From Pseudonocardia oceani (GTDB lineage: Bacteria > Actinomycetota > Actinomycetes > Mycobacteriales > Pseudonocardiaceae): a stretch of 64,000 nucleotides of DNA. The stretch lies in assembly GCF_019263585.2 (NCBI RefSeq), contig NZ_JADQDF010000001.1, positions 1,364,001 through 1,428,000 on the forward strand, written 5' to 3'. This document shows, piece after piece, positions 32,092 to 39,612 of the stretch. Within the stretch, counting starts at the first letter, position 1; the number at the start of each line of letters is the position of its first letter. The notes below the pieces were generated by a model. That model saw only the letters and a list, made by a program, of their open reading frames with translations, was not told the DNA's origin and did not search any database. The translations under genes and the position numbers were made by a program.

Positions 32092-32685
32092 GTGCCCAAG
32101 GTCAGCCAGCAACACCTCGACGCGCGCCGGGCCCAGATCGTCGAGGCGGCAGCGCACTGCTTCGCTCGGCAGGGCTTCCACGCCACGACGGTGCAGGACG
32201 TCCTGCGCGAGTCAGGCCTGTCGACGGGTGCGGTATACCGCTACTTCCGCAGCAAGGGCGATCTGGTCTCGGCGGTGGCCGAGCAGTCGGTCGCGGCCGC
32301 CGTTCCCCGGCTGGCCGAGGTCCTGCTGGCCGACCCCGTGCCGGCTCCGGCGGACGCCATCGCCGGGGTGGTCGCCGCGATCGATCCGTTCGCCGCAGAG
32401 GACGCCGCGCTGCGGATGGCCGTCCAGGTCTGGGCGGAGGCACTGCGTGACGACGACCTGGGCGCGCTCGCCCGCTCCGGGTACCGACGAGTGCGCGGGC
32501 TGTTCGTCAACTACGCCGAGCGGGCCGTCGTCGCCGGTCTGCTCCCGGCCGGAACCGATACCGTGGCCGCCGGGCAGGTCTACTTCGGCCTGGTGCCGGG
32601 CTTCATCCTCCAGCGACTGCTGCTCGCAGACGTCGACCCGGCGTCGTATGCGAACGGTCTCCGAGCAGTGCTCGCCGGCTCGTGA
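32092..32685 (+). CDS. TetR family transcriptional regulator
   Basis: Protein of 197 residues. The N-terminal helix-turn-helix is classic TetR: ARRAQIVEAAAHCFARQGF, then TTVQDVLRESGLSTGAVYRYF, residues 12-52. The C-terminal ligand domain is of the common actinobacterial type. It starts at GTG 32092, without a ribosome site, downstream of an overlapping promoter and palindrome. It probably represses itself and the divergent NmrA-like reductase gene. Inducer unknown. Confidence 0.9.
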   Translation: MPKVSQQHLDARRAQIVEAAAHCFARQGFHATTVQDVLRESGLSTGAVYRYFRSKGDLVSAVAEQSVAAAVPRLAEVLLADPVPAPADAIAGVVAAIDPFAAEDAALRMAVQVWAEALRDDDLGALARSGYRRVRGLFVNYAERAVVAGLLPAGTDTVAAGQVYFGLVPGFILQRLLLADVDPASYANGLRAVLAGS

Positions 32686-32873
32686 CCGCACCGCCGGTAG
32701 CTGCGGCGACGACAGACGCGGTACCGGGCGTGACCATCCGATCTCGTCCGGCCTGCGGGAACCTGATCTCGACCGAACCCGAGCGCCGAGCAGCGCGACG
32801 ACCTGTGGTGGCTTCCGGAGGTGCTCGGACTGGTAGCGAGGCCGCGCCACCGATCCGCAACCGCCGGCGGCAG

Positions 32874-33027
32874 GTCGCCCTCGACATCGACGTCGCGTCA
32901 CTGATCATCAAGCAGCGCCTACCCCCGCGCTGCTGCACGAGATCGTCGGCACCCGGGCCGGCAGCACCTTCGTGACCCTCGGGGAGACTTCACCGAGCAC
33001 GAAGGACTGGTCCTGCTCGCCAGGTGA
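32874..33027 (+). pseudogene. Decayed VapC-type PIN toxin gene
   Basis: Fragments of a PIN-domain protein are visible in shifting frames: a start-like VALDIDVASLIIKQRLPP, then after a one-base frame change ALLHEIVGTRAGSTFVTLGE, then after an internal deletion DFTEHEGLVLLAR and a stop. The last piece resembles the stump at 30760-30876 at both protein and DNA level, so the two are probably related copies. It cannot make a working nuclease. Confidence 0.7.
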
Positions 33028-33429
33028 TCAGGCCGCTCGATCAGGACGACGCGCACCAGTTGGCGACCATGGTCCGACCGACCGAAGCATTGATCGCCAC
33101 GATGCCGAGGACGGCCAAGACCGGCAGGTCTCCGTAGAGCGCAGCGCGTACCGGTTCGCCCTGTCGACACCAGCCAGCTTGCCGTTCTCGATCTCCGCTG
33201 CAGTGGTAGCAGCCGTGCCGACACCGGAGATTCCTCCGACCTGCATCTACCAACCCAGCACCGTGCCGGTCTTCAGCAGGCTCAGCTGCTCGGCGAGACT
33301 ACTGACGGGGTGCGCATCGACCACAGAGATCATCCCGAGTTCGCATCACCAGTTGACTCATGCCACATTTCGCACCGCACGGGGCGAGGGACGATCGCAA
33401 CTACACCGCAAAACTCCAGGTCAAGCAGG

Positions 33430-33471
33430 GAGCGGGCGACAGGAATCGAACCCGCGTAGCTAGTTTGGAAG
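33430..33471 (-). repeat. 3' half of tRNA-Gly, attachment-site scar
   Basis: This 42-base stretch matches 41 of 42 bases with the anticodon-loop to 3' end of the intact tRNA-Gly(TCC) at 34659-34700, in the same orientation. The 5' half of the tRNA is absent; foreign sequence begins right after the anticodon loop. Such a direct repeat is what tyrosine-recombinase integration into a tRNA 3' end leaves behind. The hicAB module lies between the copies. Confidence 0.85.
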
Positions 33472-33576
33472 GCACCCGATCGGCGTACACCAGAGCCTCT
33501 ACCTGCAACGGAAGCCCAGCGCGACCCGCCTACGGGTGTCTCTAACCACTCTCGCATCCGCTGTTTCGCACCACAT

Positions 33577-33618
33577 TTGATCCCATGACCGTGAGGCGCG
33601 GTACGACCAAGGCCGTCC
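33577..33618. repeat. 43-base repeat, copy 2
   Basis: Second copy of the repeat at 30901-30943, beginning TTGATCCCATGACCGTGAGG. One base is missing and three or four are changed. It lies just upstream of the hicA promoter. Confidence 0.75.
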
Positions 33619-33668
33619 CGCGTGCGATGCGCGCACACCGGCCGAAAGCCGATTCGTCTAGGGCAGGC

Positions 33669-33699
33669 TTGACGCCTTGTGTCTAGCGCGGGATAGACT
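33669..33699 (+). promoter_or_regulatory. Promoter of hicAB
   Basis: TTGACG (33669-33674) and TAGACT (33694-33699) form a plausible -35/-10 pair with a 19-base spacer. The hicA GTG at 33706 follows six bases after the -10, suggesting a leaderless transcript. Confidence 0.5.
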
Positions 33700-33705
33700 T
33701 ACTCT

Positions 33706-33923
33706 GTGACCAAGCCGAGGGACATCGTGAAGCGCATCGCCGGGGAGGCGAAGCGACAGGGCCTCGACTTCGCCCTCGACCGCGAGGGCGCCAACCACAC
33801 GATCTACTCACTCGACGGCGTCATCATCCCGATCCCCCGCCACCGCGAAGTGAACGAGCGCACCACGGAGGGGATCTACCGCGAGTGCCAGGACAAGTTG
33901 GGGAAAGATGGTGGCGACGATGA
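33706..33923 (+). pseudogene. hicA: HicA-type mRNA interferase, apparent frameshift near its end
   Basis: The frame encodes TKPRDIVKRIAGEAKRQG, then GANH with the candidate active-site His31, and IPIPRHREVNERTTEGIYRE, a HicA toxin that would cleave mRNA. After GK at codon 67 the frame reads DGGDDEHLH and runs on to a stop at 34311. Adding one G after 33907 would give a GKGWWRR ending with a TGA that overlaps the hicB ATG by four bases, the usual layout. A one-base deletion is therefore likely; only the last residues are affected, so activity is uncertain. The start is a GTG without a ribosome site. Confidence 0.65.
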
Positions 33924-34405
33924 ACACCTACACCGCGCTGGTGTCACGCGACGGGAAGCTCTGGCACATCGAGGTGCCAGAGATCGACCGAGTCACCCAA
34001 GCCCGCACTATCAACGAAGTCGACAACATGGCCCGCGACCTGATCGCGATCATGACCGGCGCCGAACCTGGAACCATCGGACTCGATGTACGGATCCAGC
34101 TTCCCGACAGCGTGGAAGCACACCTGTCCGAGGTCGAGCGGGCCCGAGACGCCGAAGCCAAAGCCCGCTTTCACGCAGCCACCGAACTCCGAGCCGCCGC
34201 CGCCGAACTCAAGAACGCCGGACTGTCCGTGCGCGAACTGGGCGCCGTCCTGGGAGTCTCCTACCAGCGCGCCAGCCAGCTCACGAGCAGCGCCGGCAAG
34301 CAAGACGCTGACGGCCAGAAGCACACCCCGGTCGGAGGGATTCAAGACCGCACCACTCGACCTCGCCGGACCAATGTTCCCGCAGGGCGTCGTCGAGCCG
34401 GCTGA
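33920..34405 (+). CDS. hicB: HicB-type antitoxin
   Basis: Protein of 161 residues from ATG 33920. The N-terminal part, MNTYTALVSRDGKLWHIEVPE, then QARTINEVDNMARDLIAIM, is the RNase-H-like partial fold of HicB antitoxins. A second part (about 95-130) reads KNAGLSVRELGAVLGVSYQRAS, a helix-turn-helix for operator binding. The last 30 residues are Arg/Thr-rich and may be altered. An in-frame ATG at 33908 is less likely. It is the intact partner of the adjacent hicA. Both lie inside the tRNA-Gly-flanked scar. Confidence 0.78.
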   Translation: MNTYTALVSRDGKLWHIEVPEIDRVTQARTINEVDNMARDLIAIMTGAEPGTIGLDVRIQLPDSVEAHLSEVERARDAEAKARFHAATELRAAAAELKNAGLSVRELGAVLGVSYQRASQLTSSAGKQDADGQKHTPVGGIQDRTTRPRRTNVPAGRRRAG

Positions 34406-34658
34406 CCCATCAGCGGCCGGGAGTAGCCAGGATCTCGCGCACCCCGGCTATAAGAGACTCAGATCGTAACCGTCCCCGAGCTTCGGTCGACTGCCTACGA
34501 GACTCCGGCGTATCCACGAAATGCACTCCCGACTGCGAACCGGGCCCGCAAACCCGGTGCCGCTGCCGTCCAGCGCGGACTAGGAGTCTCTCTCGACTCG
34601 GATGGCCAAGACTCGAGGGATCACATGCTTACACAGCAAAATGCCTGATCGGACGCTA
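34406..34658. other. Non-coding stretch next to tRNA-Gly
   Basis: No gene recognised in this 253-base segment between hicB and tRNA-Gly. It lies inside the direct-repeat scar and has more AT than the chromosome around it, with no integrase remnant visible. Confidence 0.5.
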
Positions 34659-34659
34659 G

Positions 34660-34730
34660 AGCGGGCGACGGGAATCGAACCCGCGTAGCTAGTTTGGAAG
34701 ACTAGGGCTCTACCATTGAGCTACGCCCGC
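34660..34730 (-). tRNA. tRNA-Gly (anticodon TCC)
   Basis: A complete 71-base tRNA reads from 34730 leftward. The acceptor stem GCGGGCG pairs with CGCCCGC, the D region is TAGCTCAATGGTAGAGC, the anticodon loop is CTTCCAA with anticodon TCC, and the T arm is GCGGGTTCGATTCCCGT. The discriminator is T and CCA is not encoded. Its 3' half is duplicated at 33430-33471. Confidence 0.95.
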
Positions 34731-34837
34731 AGCGCCCGGGATCACCCGGGCAGTGCCACTGTAGCGAACACCCCCGCTCGGCAGCTCGACGGCGTCGGCC
34801 GGGTCGTCGTGCACCGCTCGCAGCGCCGTCCCGGTCC

Positions 34838-35647
34838 TCACCCCTGGCGTCCCACCGTCCCGTCGCGCTCACCGCTCGCGATCCCCCGACGGCAGCCGCG
34901 CTCCAGCGCACGGGCGCGCCGCCAGCGCTGCAGGAGCGTCGGCGGTGCCGGGTCGAGCACGGCGTGCCCGTGGCGCTCCCGCGCGGTCAGCCGGTCGCCT
35001 TCGAGCGTCCCGAGGACGTCCCAGCCCTCCCACCGCTCCCGGTCGATGCTGTGGTCGTGCCCGTGGGCCAGTACGGGCCCACCGTCTCCGCGCAGCGGCG
35101 TGTCCGCCCGCAGGGCGACGACCGGAGCCGTCCAGTCCGCTGCGGAGACCACGTCCAGCCGCAGCCCGCCCCCGTCGTCGCGGACGAGCAGCGCGTCCCG
35201 GTCGGCGTCCCGCCGCGGCGTCAGCCGCCGGACCTCCCCGACCCGGTCGAGCCGGATCAGGATGCGGGGCAGGTACCACCAGTTCTCCCGCCTCAGCAGA
35301 AGGCTGTCGACCAGCGTCCGCGCAGGCGGGTACTTGCGCAGCTCCTGGCCCACCAGGTCGTCGCCGAAGCGCTCGCCGGCGAGGTCGTCGACGACACTGG
35401 CCCTTCCGACGGCCGCCACGGCGTCGACGCCCGCGGGCAGTGAGCGCGAGTCGGTGACGGCGAGCGCCACCGCGGTCGCGGCGGCGAGGGAGGGACGCAG
35501 GTCGGCGTGGTCGTAGGTCAGCGCGACGCACGGCACGCCGTCGTCCAGGAGGGGCACGGAGCTGACGGCGCGGGGCCGATCACCGTGGTCCACCCAGACC
35601 AGCTCGCAGGTCGTGGCCCGGTGCCAGATCCGTCCGAAATCGTCCAC
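34838..35647 (-). CDS. Conserved hypothetical protein
   Basis: Protein of 269 residues from GTG 35647. It begins DDFGRIWHRATTCELVWVDH and has VSSVPLLDDGVPCVALTYDH, which faintly suggests a split-barrel flavin-binding fold but is not enough to name a family. The middle contains YLPRILIRLDRV and the tail is Arg-rich. No membrane or signal segment. It is divergent from the cstA-like gene, 84 bases apart. Function unknown. Confidence 0.7.
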   Translation of the reverse strand: MDDFGRIWHRATTCELVWVDHGDRPRAVSSVPLLDDGVPCVALTYDHADLRPSLAAATAVALAVTDSRSLPAGVDAVAAVGRASVVDDLAGERFGDDLVGQELRKYPPARTLVDSLLLRRENWWYLPRILIRLDRVGEVRRLTPRRDADRDALLVRDDGGGLRLDVVSAADWTAPVVALRADTPLRGDGGPVLAHGHDHSIDRERWEGWDVLGTLEGDRLTARERHGHAVLDPAPPTLLQRWRRARALERGCRRGIASGERDGTVGRQG

Positions 35648-35731
35648 TTGTCATCATCCCCTCGGCGGCGTCCGACTGTTAGCGTGGTCACATCCGGCGT
35701 TCCCCGCCACCGCTCGTCGAGGGGGAGTCAC

Positions 35732-37465
35732 ATGCCCGCGATCGTGGTCGCACTGACCGTACTGGCCCTGTTCGCCGTCGGTTACCGCTACTACTCCAGC
35801 TACCTGGCGCGCAAGGTGTTCGCGCTCGACGACTCCCTGCCCACCCCCGCGCACGCCTTCCGCGACGGTGTCGACTTCCTGCCCACCAACCGGCACGTCC
35901 TGTTCGGGCACCACTTCACGTCCGTCGCCGGCGCCGCCCCGATCGTCGGTCCTTCCATCGCGGTCTTCTGGGGCTGGGGACCGGCACTGGCGTGGGTGGT
36001 GCTGGGCACCATCTTCGCCGCCGGCGTGCACGACTTCGGGTCCATCGTGGTCTCGGTCCGCCACCGGGCCAAGAGCGTCGGCACACTGGCCAGCGAGGTG
36101 ATCAACAAGCGGGCCCGGACGCTCTTCCTGCTGATCATCTTCTTCCTGCTCACCCTGGTCAACGCCGTGTTCGCCGTGGTCATCGGCAACCTCTTCGTGG
36201 CCAACCCCGGCGCGGTGCTGCCGATCCTGCTGGAGATCCCGCTCGCCATCGGGATCGGCCAGTACATCTACCGCAAGCGCACGCCGGCGCTGGTGCCGTC
36301 GATCATCGGCGTGGTCGTCCTCTACCTCACGATCCCGCTGGGCCAGCTGCTGCCGATCAGCGTGGCTCCGCTGGCGGAGGTGCTCGGCGTCGAGCAGGAG
36401 CGCAACATCTGGGTCGTCCTGCTGTTCCTGTACACGTTCGTCGCCGCGCGGCTGCCGGTGTGGCTGCTGCTCCAGCCCCGCGACTACATCAACTCCCACC
36501 AGCTGTTCATCGCGCTCGCCATCATCCTGCTCGGCATCGGTGTCGGGATGAACCAGATCGTGGCCCCCGTCCTCAACGACACTCCCGAGGGTTCACCGAA
36601 CTGGTTCCCGTTCCTGTTCATCACCATCGCCTGCGGCGCGATATCCGGCTTCCACAGCCTGGTCGCCTCGGGCACCACGTCCAAGCAGCTCGACCGCGAC
36701 ACCGACGCCCGCTACGTCGGCTACATGGGCGCGGTCGGCGAGGGCTCGCTGGCCCTCGGCGCGATCCTCGCCTGCACCGCGGGCGTCGCGGCCACCCAGG
36801 TGGAGTGGAACGCGCTCTACATCGACTTCTCCACCGCATCCGGCGGCGCCACCGGCAACTTCGTCGGCGGGATCGCGGCCTTCGCGGGCAACCTCGGCAT
36901 CCCGATCGCCCTCGGAACGATCTTCGCGGCCGTCGTCGTCATCAGCTTCGCGGCCACCACGATGGACACGGGCGTGCGCCTGCAGCGCTACATCGTCCAG
37001 GAGATCGCGGAGGTCGCCGGGGCGTCCCGGCTCGCCCGCAACGCCACGGCCGCCACCACCGTCGCGGTGGTCGTGCCGCTGGCCATGGCGCTGCTGCCCG
37101 GCGGCGGCGAGGCTGGCTACACCTTCGGCGTGCTCTGGCAGCTGTTCGGCACCACCAACCAGCTCACCGCGGGCCTGGCGCTGGCCGTGATCGCGGTGTG
37201 GGTCACCGGCCGGGGCCGCAACGCCACGGCGGTGCTCGTGCCGCTGGTGTTCTTGCTGGTGATGACGAGCTGGGCACTGATCATCAACCTGGTCACCTTC
37301 GTCCGCGCGGGCCAGTGGGTGCTCGCCCCGCTCGACCTGGTCATCTTCGTGCTGGCCGTATGGCTCATGGTCGAGGCGACGATGGCCCTGCTCGCTGCCC
37401 GGCGGAGCGCCGCCGGGCAGCCCGCGGCCGGGTCGCGCCCGGACGTGGGGTCCGATGATCGCTGA
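35732..37465 (+). CDS. cstA: CstA family carbon starvation transporter
   Basis: Protein of 577 residues with many membrane helices. GYRYYSSYLARKVFALDD near the N-terminus, then GHHFTSVAGAAPIVGPSIA, and SGFHSLVASGTTSKQL are CstA hallmarks. CstA-family permeases import pyruvate or peptides during carbon limitation. The ATG at 35732 is preceded by GGGGGAG. It overlaps the following cory-CC-star gene by 11 bases, and an ArsA-type ATPase comes next, a three-gene unit known in actinobacteria. Confidence 0.92.
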   Translation: MPAIVVALTVLALFAVGYRYYSSYLARKVFALDDSLPTPAHAFRDGVDFLPTNRHVLFGHHFTSVAGAAPIVGPSIAVFWGWGPALAWVVLGTIFAAGVHDFGSIVVSVRHRAKSVGTLASEVINKRARTLFLLIIFFLLTLVNAVFAVVIGNLFVANPGAVLPILLEIPLAIGIGQYIYRKRTPALVPSIIGVVVLYLTIPLGQLLPISVAPLAEVLGVEQERNIWVVLLFLYTFVAARLPVWLLLQPRDYINSHQLFIALAIILLGIGVGMNQIVAPVLNDTPEGSPNWFPFLFITIACGAISGFHSLVASGTTSKQLDRDTDARYVGYMGAVGEGSLALGAILACTAGVAATQVEWNALYIDFSTASGGATGNFVGGIAAFAGNLGIPIALGTIFAAVVVISFAATTMDTGVRLQRYIVQEIAEVAGASRLARNATAATTVAVVVPLAMALLPGGGEAGYTFGVLWQLFGTTNQLTAGLALAVIAVWVTGRGRNATAVLVPLVFLLVMTSWALIINLVTFVRAGQWVLAPLDLVIFVLAVWLMVEATMALLAARRSAAGQPAAGSRPDVGSDDR

Positions 37466-37724
37466 CCGACTGCTGCGGGCGTGGCGCGGCGTGGAACGGA
37501 TCCACGACGAGCTGTTCGTGGAGCCGCTGCGCCGCGCCGTCGCACGCGAGGTGCGCCGCGAGGACGACGTGCTGCGCGCGCTGGTGCTGCTGGAGTCGCT
37601 CGGCGTCGACAACCCCGTCGCCTACGAGACCCTGGACCTCGTCCCGTACCTGGTCGCCGACCTGCACGCCTGGCACCTGCGGATGGGTCAGGACGAGTTC
37701 GGCGACGCGGGCGTCTGCTGCTGA
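37455..37724 (+). CDS. Cory-CC-star protein
   Basis: Protein of 89 residues ending in Cys-Cys just before the stop (GDAGVCC), which is the defining feature of the cory-CC-star family. The N-terminal part includes RAWRGVERIHDELFVEPLRR, and the centre LVLLESLGVDNPVAYETLDL is conserved. It lies between cstA and an ArsA-like ATPase, the usual setting. The paired C-terminal cysteines might bind metal or be modified; function is unknown. Confidence 0.85.
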   Translation: MIADRLLRAWRGVERIHDELFVEPLRRAVAREVRREDDVLRALVLLESLGVDNPVAYETLDLVPYLVADLHAWHLRMGQDEFGDAGVCC

Positions 37725-37729
37725 CCGCG

Positions 37730-38650
37730 GTGCCCGCCCGACTGCGGTTCCTCGGCGGCAAGGGCGGCGTGGGCAAGACGACGCTCGCCGCGGCCGTCGC
37801 CGTCCTCGACGCCGGCCGCGGGCAGCGCACCCTGGTGGTGTCCACCGATCCGGCGCACTCGCTGGGCGACGTGCTGCAGGAGGGGCTCGGGGAGGAGCCC
37901 CGCGAGGTCGGCACGTGCCTGTGGGCCGCGGAGGTCAGCGGCGAGGCGCACGCCCGCCGGCGCGTGGCGCAGATCGAGGCCGACGCGGCGGAGGCGCTAC
38001 CGCCGCAGGTGCGGCCCGCCGTCCGCGAGCACCTGGCCCGGGCCGTCGACAGCCCCGGGACCGTGGAGTCGGCGCTGCTCGACCGGCTCGGCGAGCTGAT
38101 CGAGCTCGTCCCGGCGCGCTACGACCGGCTGGTGGTGGACAGCGCCCCCACCGGCCACATGCTGCGGCTGCTGACGATGCCGGAACTGCTCACTCCCTGG
38201 ATCGAGGGGCTCGCGCGGCAGCGGGAACGGGCCCGCGGCACCGACCGGATGCTGGCGGGCCTGCTGGGCAGGCACGAGGAACCCGATCCGCTGCTGGTCC
38301 GCCTGCACCGGCGCCGCGAGCGGATGGCGGGCCTGCGCGACCGCCTCCGCGCCGACGCCGCGGTGCACCTGGTGGTGGTGCCCGAGCGGATGGTGTGGGC
38401 GGAGACCCTGCGCGCCGTCGACGCCCTGGACCGCGCCGGCATCCCGCTGGGCGCGCCGGTGGTGAACCGGGTGCTGCCCGCGGGCGGCACCGGCCTGCTG
38501 GAGGAGCGGCGAGCCGGTCAGCAGCAGGTCCTCGACGCGGTCCTCGAGCGCTTCCCGGCCGCCGCGCAGGTGCCGCTGCAGGCAGGTGAACCGGCTGGGG
38601 TGGCCGGACTGCGCGGGATCGCGGAGCTGCTGGAGCGCGCGGGCTGGTGA
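37730..38650 (+). CDS. ArsA family ATPase
   Basis: Protein of 306 residues. The deviant Walker A GGKGGVGKTT is at 11-20 and the switch II segment VVDSAPTGHMLRLL is the DTAPTGH signature of ArsA/Get3 ATPases. It is a single-domain form, without the second ATPase copy of E. coli ArsA. No ArsB or arsenic regulator is nearby. It follows the cory-CC-star gene by five bases, so it may act on that protein or on the CstA permease, rather than in arsenic export. A GTG at 37730 was chosen as start. Confidence 0.88.
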   Translation: MPARLRFLGGKGGVGKTTLAAAVAVLDAGRGQRTLVVSTDPAHSLGDVLQEGLGEEPREVGTCLWAAEVSGEAHARRRVAQIEADAAEALPPQVRPAVREHLARAVDSPGTVESALLDRLGELIELVPARYDRLVVDSAPTGHMLRLLTMPELLTPWIEGLARQRERARGTDRMLAGLLGRHEEPDPLLVRLHRRRERMAGLRDRLRADAAVHLVVVPERMVWAETLRAVDALDRAGIPLGAPVVNRVLPAGGTGLLEERRAGQQQVLDAVLERFPAAAQVPLQAGEPAGVAGLRGIAELLERAGW

Positions 38651-38722
38651 GCCGCCCTGTGGGGGTGCCCGTCGCCGCCGGGAGCTCCGCCGCCGACCGC
38701 GCTACCCTCTGCAGGCAGGACA

Positions 38723-38796
38723 CGGGGTGTGGCGCAGCTTGGTAGCGCACTCGCTTTGGGAGCGAGGGGCCGTGGGTTCAAATCCCGCCACCCCGA
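38723..38796 (+). tRNA. tRNA-Pro (anticodon TGG)
   Basis: A 74-base tRNA. The acceptor stem CGGGGTG pairs with CACCCCG, the D region is GGCGCAGCTTGGTAGCGC, the anticodon loop is CTTTGGGAG with anticodon TGG, and the T arm is GTGGGTTCAAATCCCGC. The discriminator is A and CCA is not encoded. The 278 bases after it, up to the VOC gene, show no gene. Confidence 0.95.
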
Positions 38797-39074
38797 CCGG
38801 TGCAGCGCACGGGACGCGCGGCGGCTCCGTCGCCGGGCCGTCCGCACACCGGTCCCCACGTGCCACATCGGCCGCAGCCGGTGCGCGGCGCACGGGACCG
38901 GTGTGGCGCGGGCTCATCCCGCACGAGGAACGCGAGCGCCGCCCGGGCCCTCCGGCGGCGACATCCACGTCCACCGCTCCTGGCGAGGCACCCGCACGAA
39001 CCGATGAGTCCGGGACGCCTGCGACGTCCTCCCTCCGTAGGCACCCACGCACGCCCGCGAGATGGAGGAGTCCG

Positions 39075-39557
39075 ATGCCCACCACCGTCCCCTGCCTGTG
39101 GTTCGACCACGGTGTCGCCGAGCAGGCCGCCGCGTTCTACGTCTCGGTCTTCCCGGACTCGGCGGTCGGCACCGTCACCCGGTACGGCCCGGACACGCCC
39201 GGCCCCGAGGGCGGCGTGATGACCGTCGAGTTCACCCTCGACGGCCGGCCCTACACCGGGCTCAACGGCGGCGACCAGTTCCGCTTCAGCGAGGCGGTCT
39301 CGTTCCAGATCCGCTGCTCGGGGCAGGAGGAGGTCGACCACTACTGGAACTCGCTGTCCGACGGCGGCCAGGAGGGCCCGTGCGGCTGGGTGACCGACCG
39401 GTTCGGGGTGTCCTGGCAGGTCGACCCGGTGGAGCTGCACGAGCTGATCGAGGACCCCGACCGTGAGCGTGCCGAGCGCGCCGTGCAGGCGATGCTGCGC
39501 ATGGGCCGCATCGACATCGCCGAGCTGCGCCGCGCCGCCGACGCCGTCCCGGCCTGA
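39075..39557 (+). CDS. VOC family protein (PhnB/3-demethylubiquinone-type)
   Basis: Protein of 160 residues. The opening TVPCLWFDHGVAEQAAAFYVSVF is the PhnB-type VOC fold start, followed by GGDQFRFSEAVSFQIRC and DRFGVSWQVDP. These proteins form a beta-alpha-beta dimer with a metal-binding site; the substrate is usually unknown. The ATG at 39075 has GGAGGAG upstream. A sigma factor follows 55 bases later, a common pairing in actinobacteria. Confidence 0.88.
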   Translation: MPTTVPCLWFDHGVAEQAAAFYVSVFPDSAVGTVTRYGPDTPGPEGGVMTVEFTLDGRPYTGLNGGDQFRFSEAVSFQIRCSGQEEVDHYWNSLSDGGQEGPCGWVTDRFGVSWQVDPVELHELIEDPDRERAERAVQAMLRMGRIDIAELRRAADAVPA

Positions 39558-39612
39558 GGCGCTTCCCGATATGACGGCCGTACTGTCGGAGCCCGGTTGT
39601 AGGGTCGCCCGC

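Larger units (their letters stand above)
32686..33705. other. One-kilobase relic stretch without intact genes
   Basis: Between the TetR gene and hicA I see no intact gene. It holds a decayed PIN-domain gene (32874-33027), a poorly convincing minus-strand frame at 33028-33246 with a possible short hydrophobic segment, a 3' half of a tRNA-Gly (33430-33471) and the second 43-base repeat (33577-33618). The base composition is lower in GC than the surroundings. Confidence 0.7.

Noticed and set aside
33028-33253. Two overlapping minus-strand frames beginning MQVGGISGVGTAATT or with LPVLAVLGIVAI
   Set aside because: Frames switch, no intact domain, and no ribosome site; kept only as part of the relic stretch.
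30483-34405. Active plasmid or phage
   Set aside because: No integrase, replication or structural gene; only decayed fragments and toxin-antitoxin modules.
37730-38650. Arsenite pump ATPase for arsenic resistance
   Set aside because: Single ATPase domain and CstA/cory-CC-star context, without arsB, arsR or arsC.
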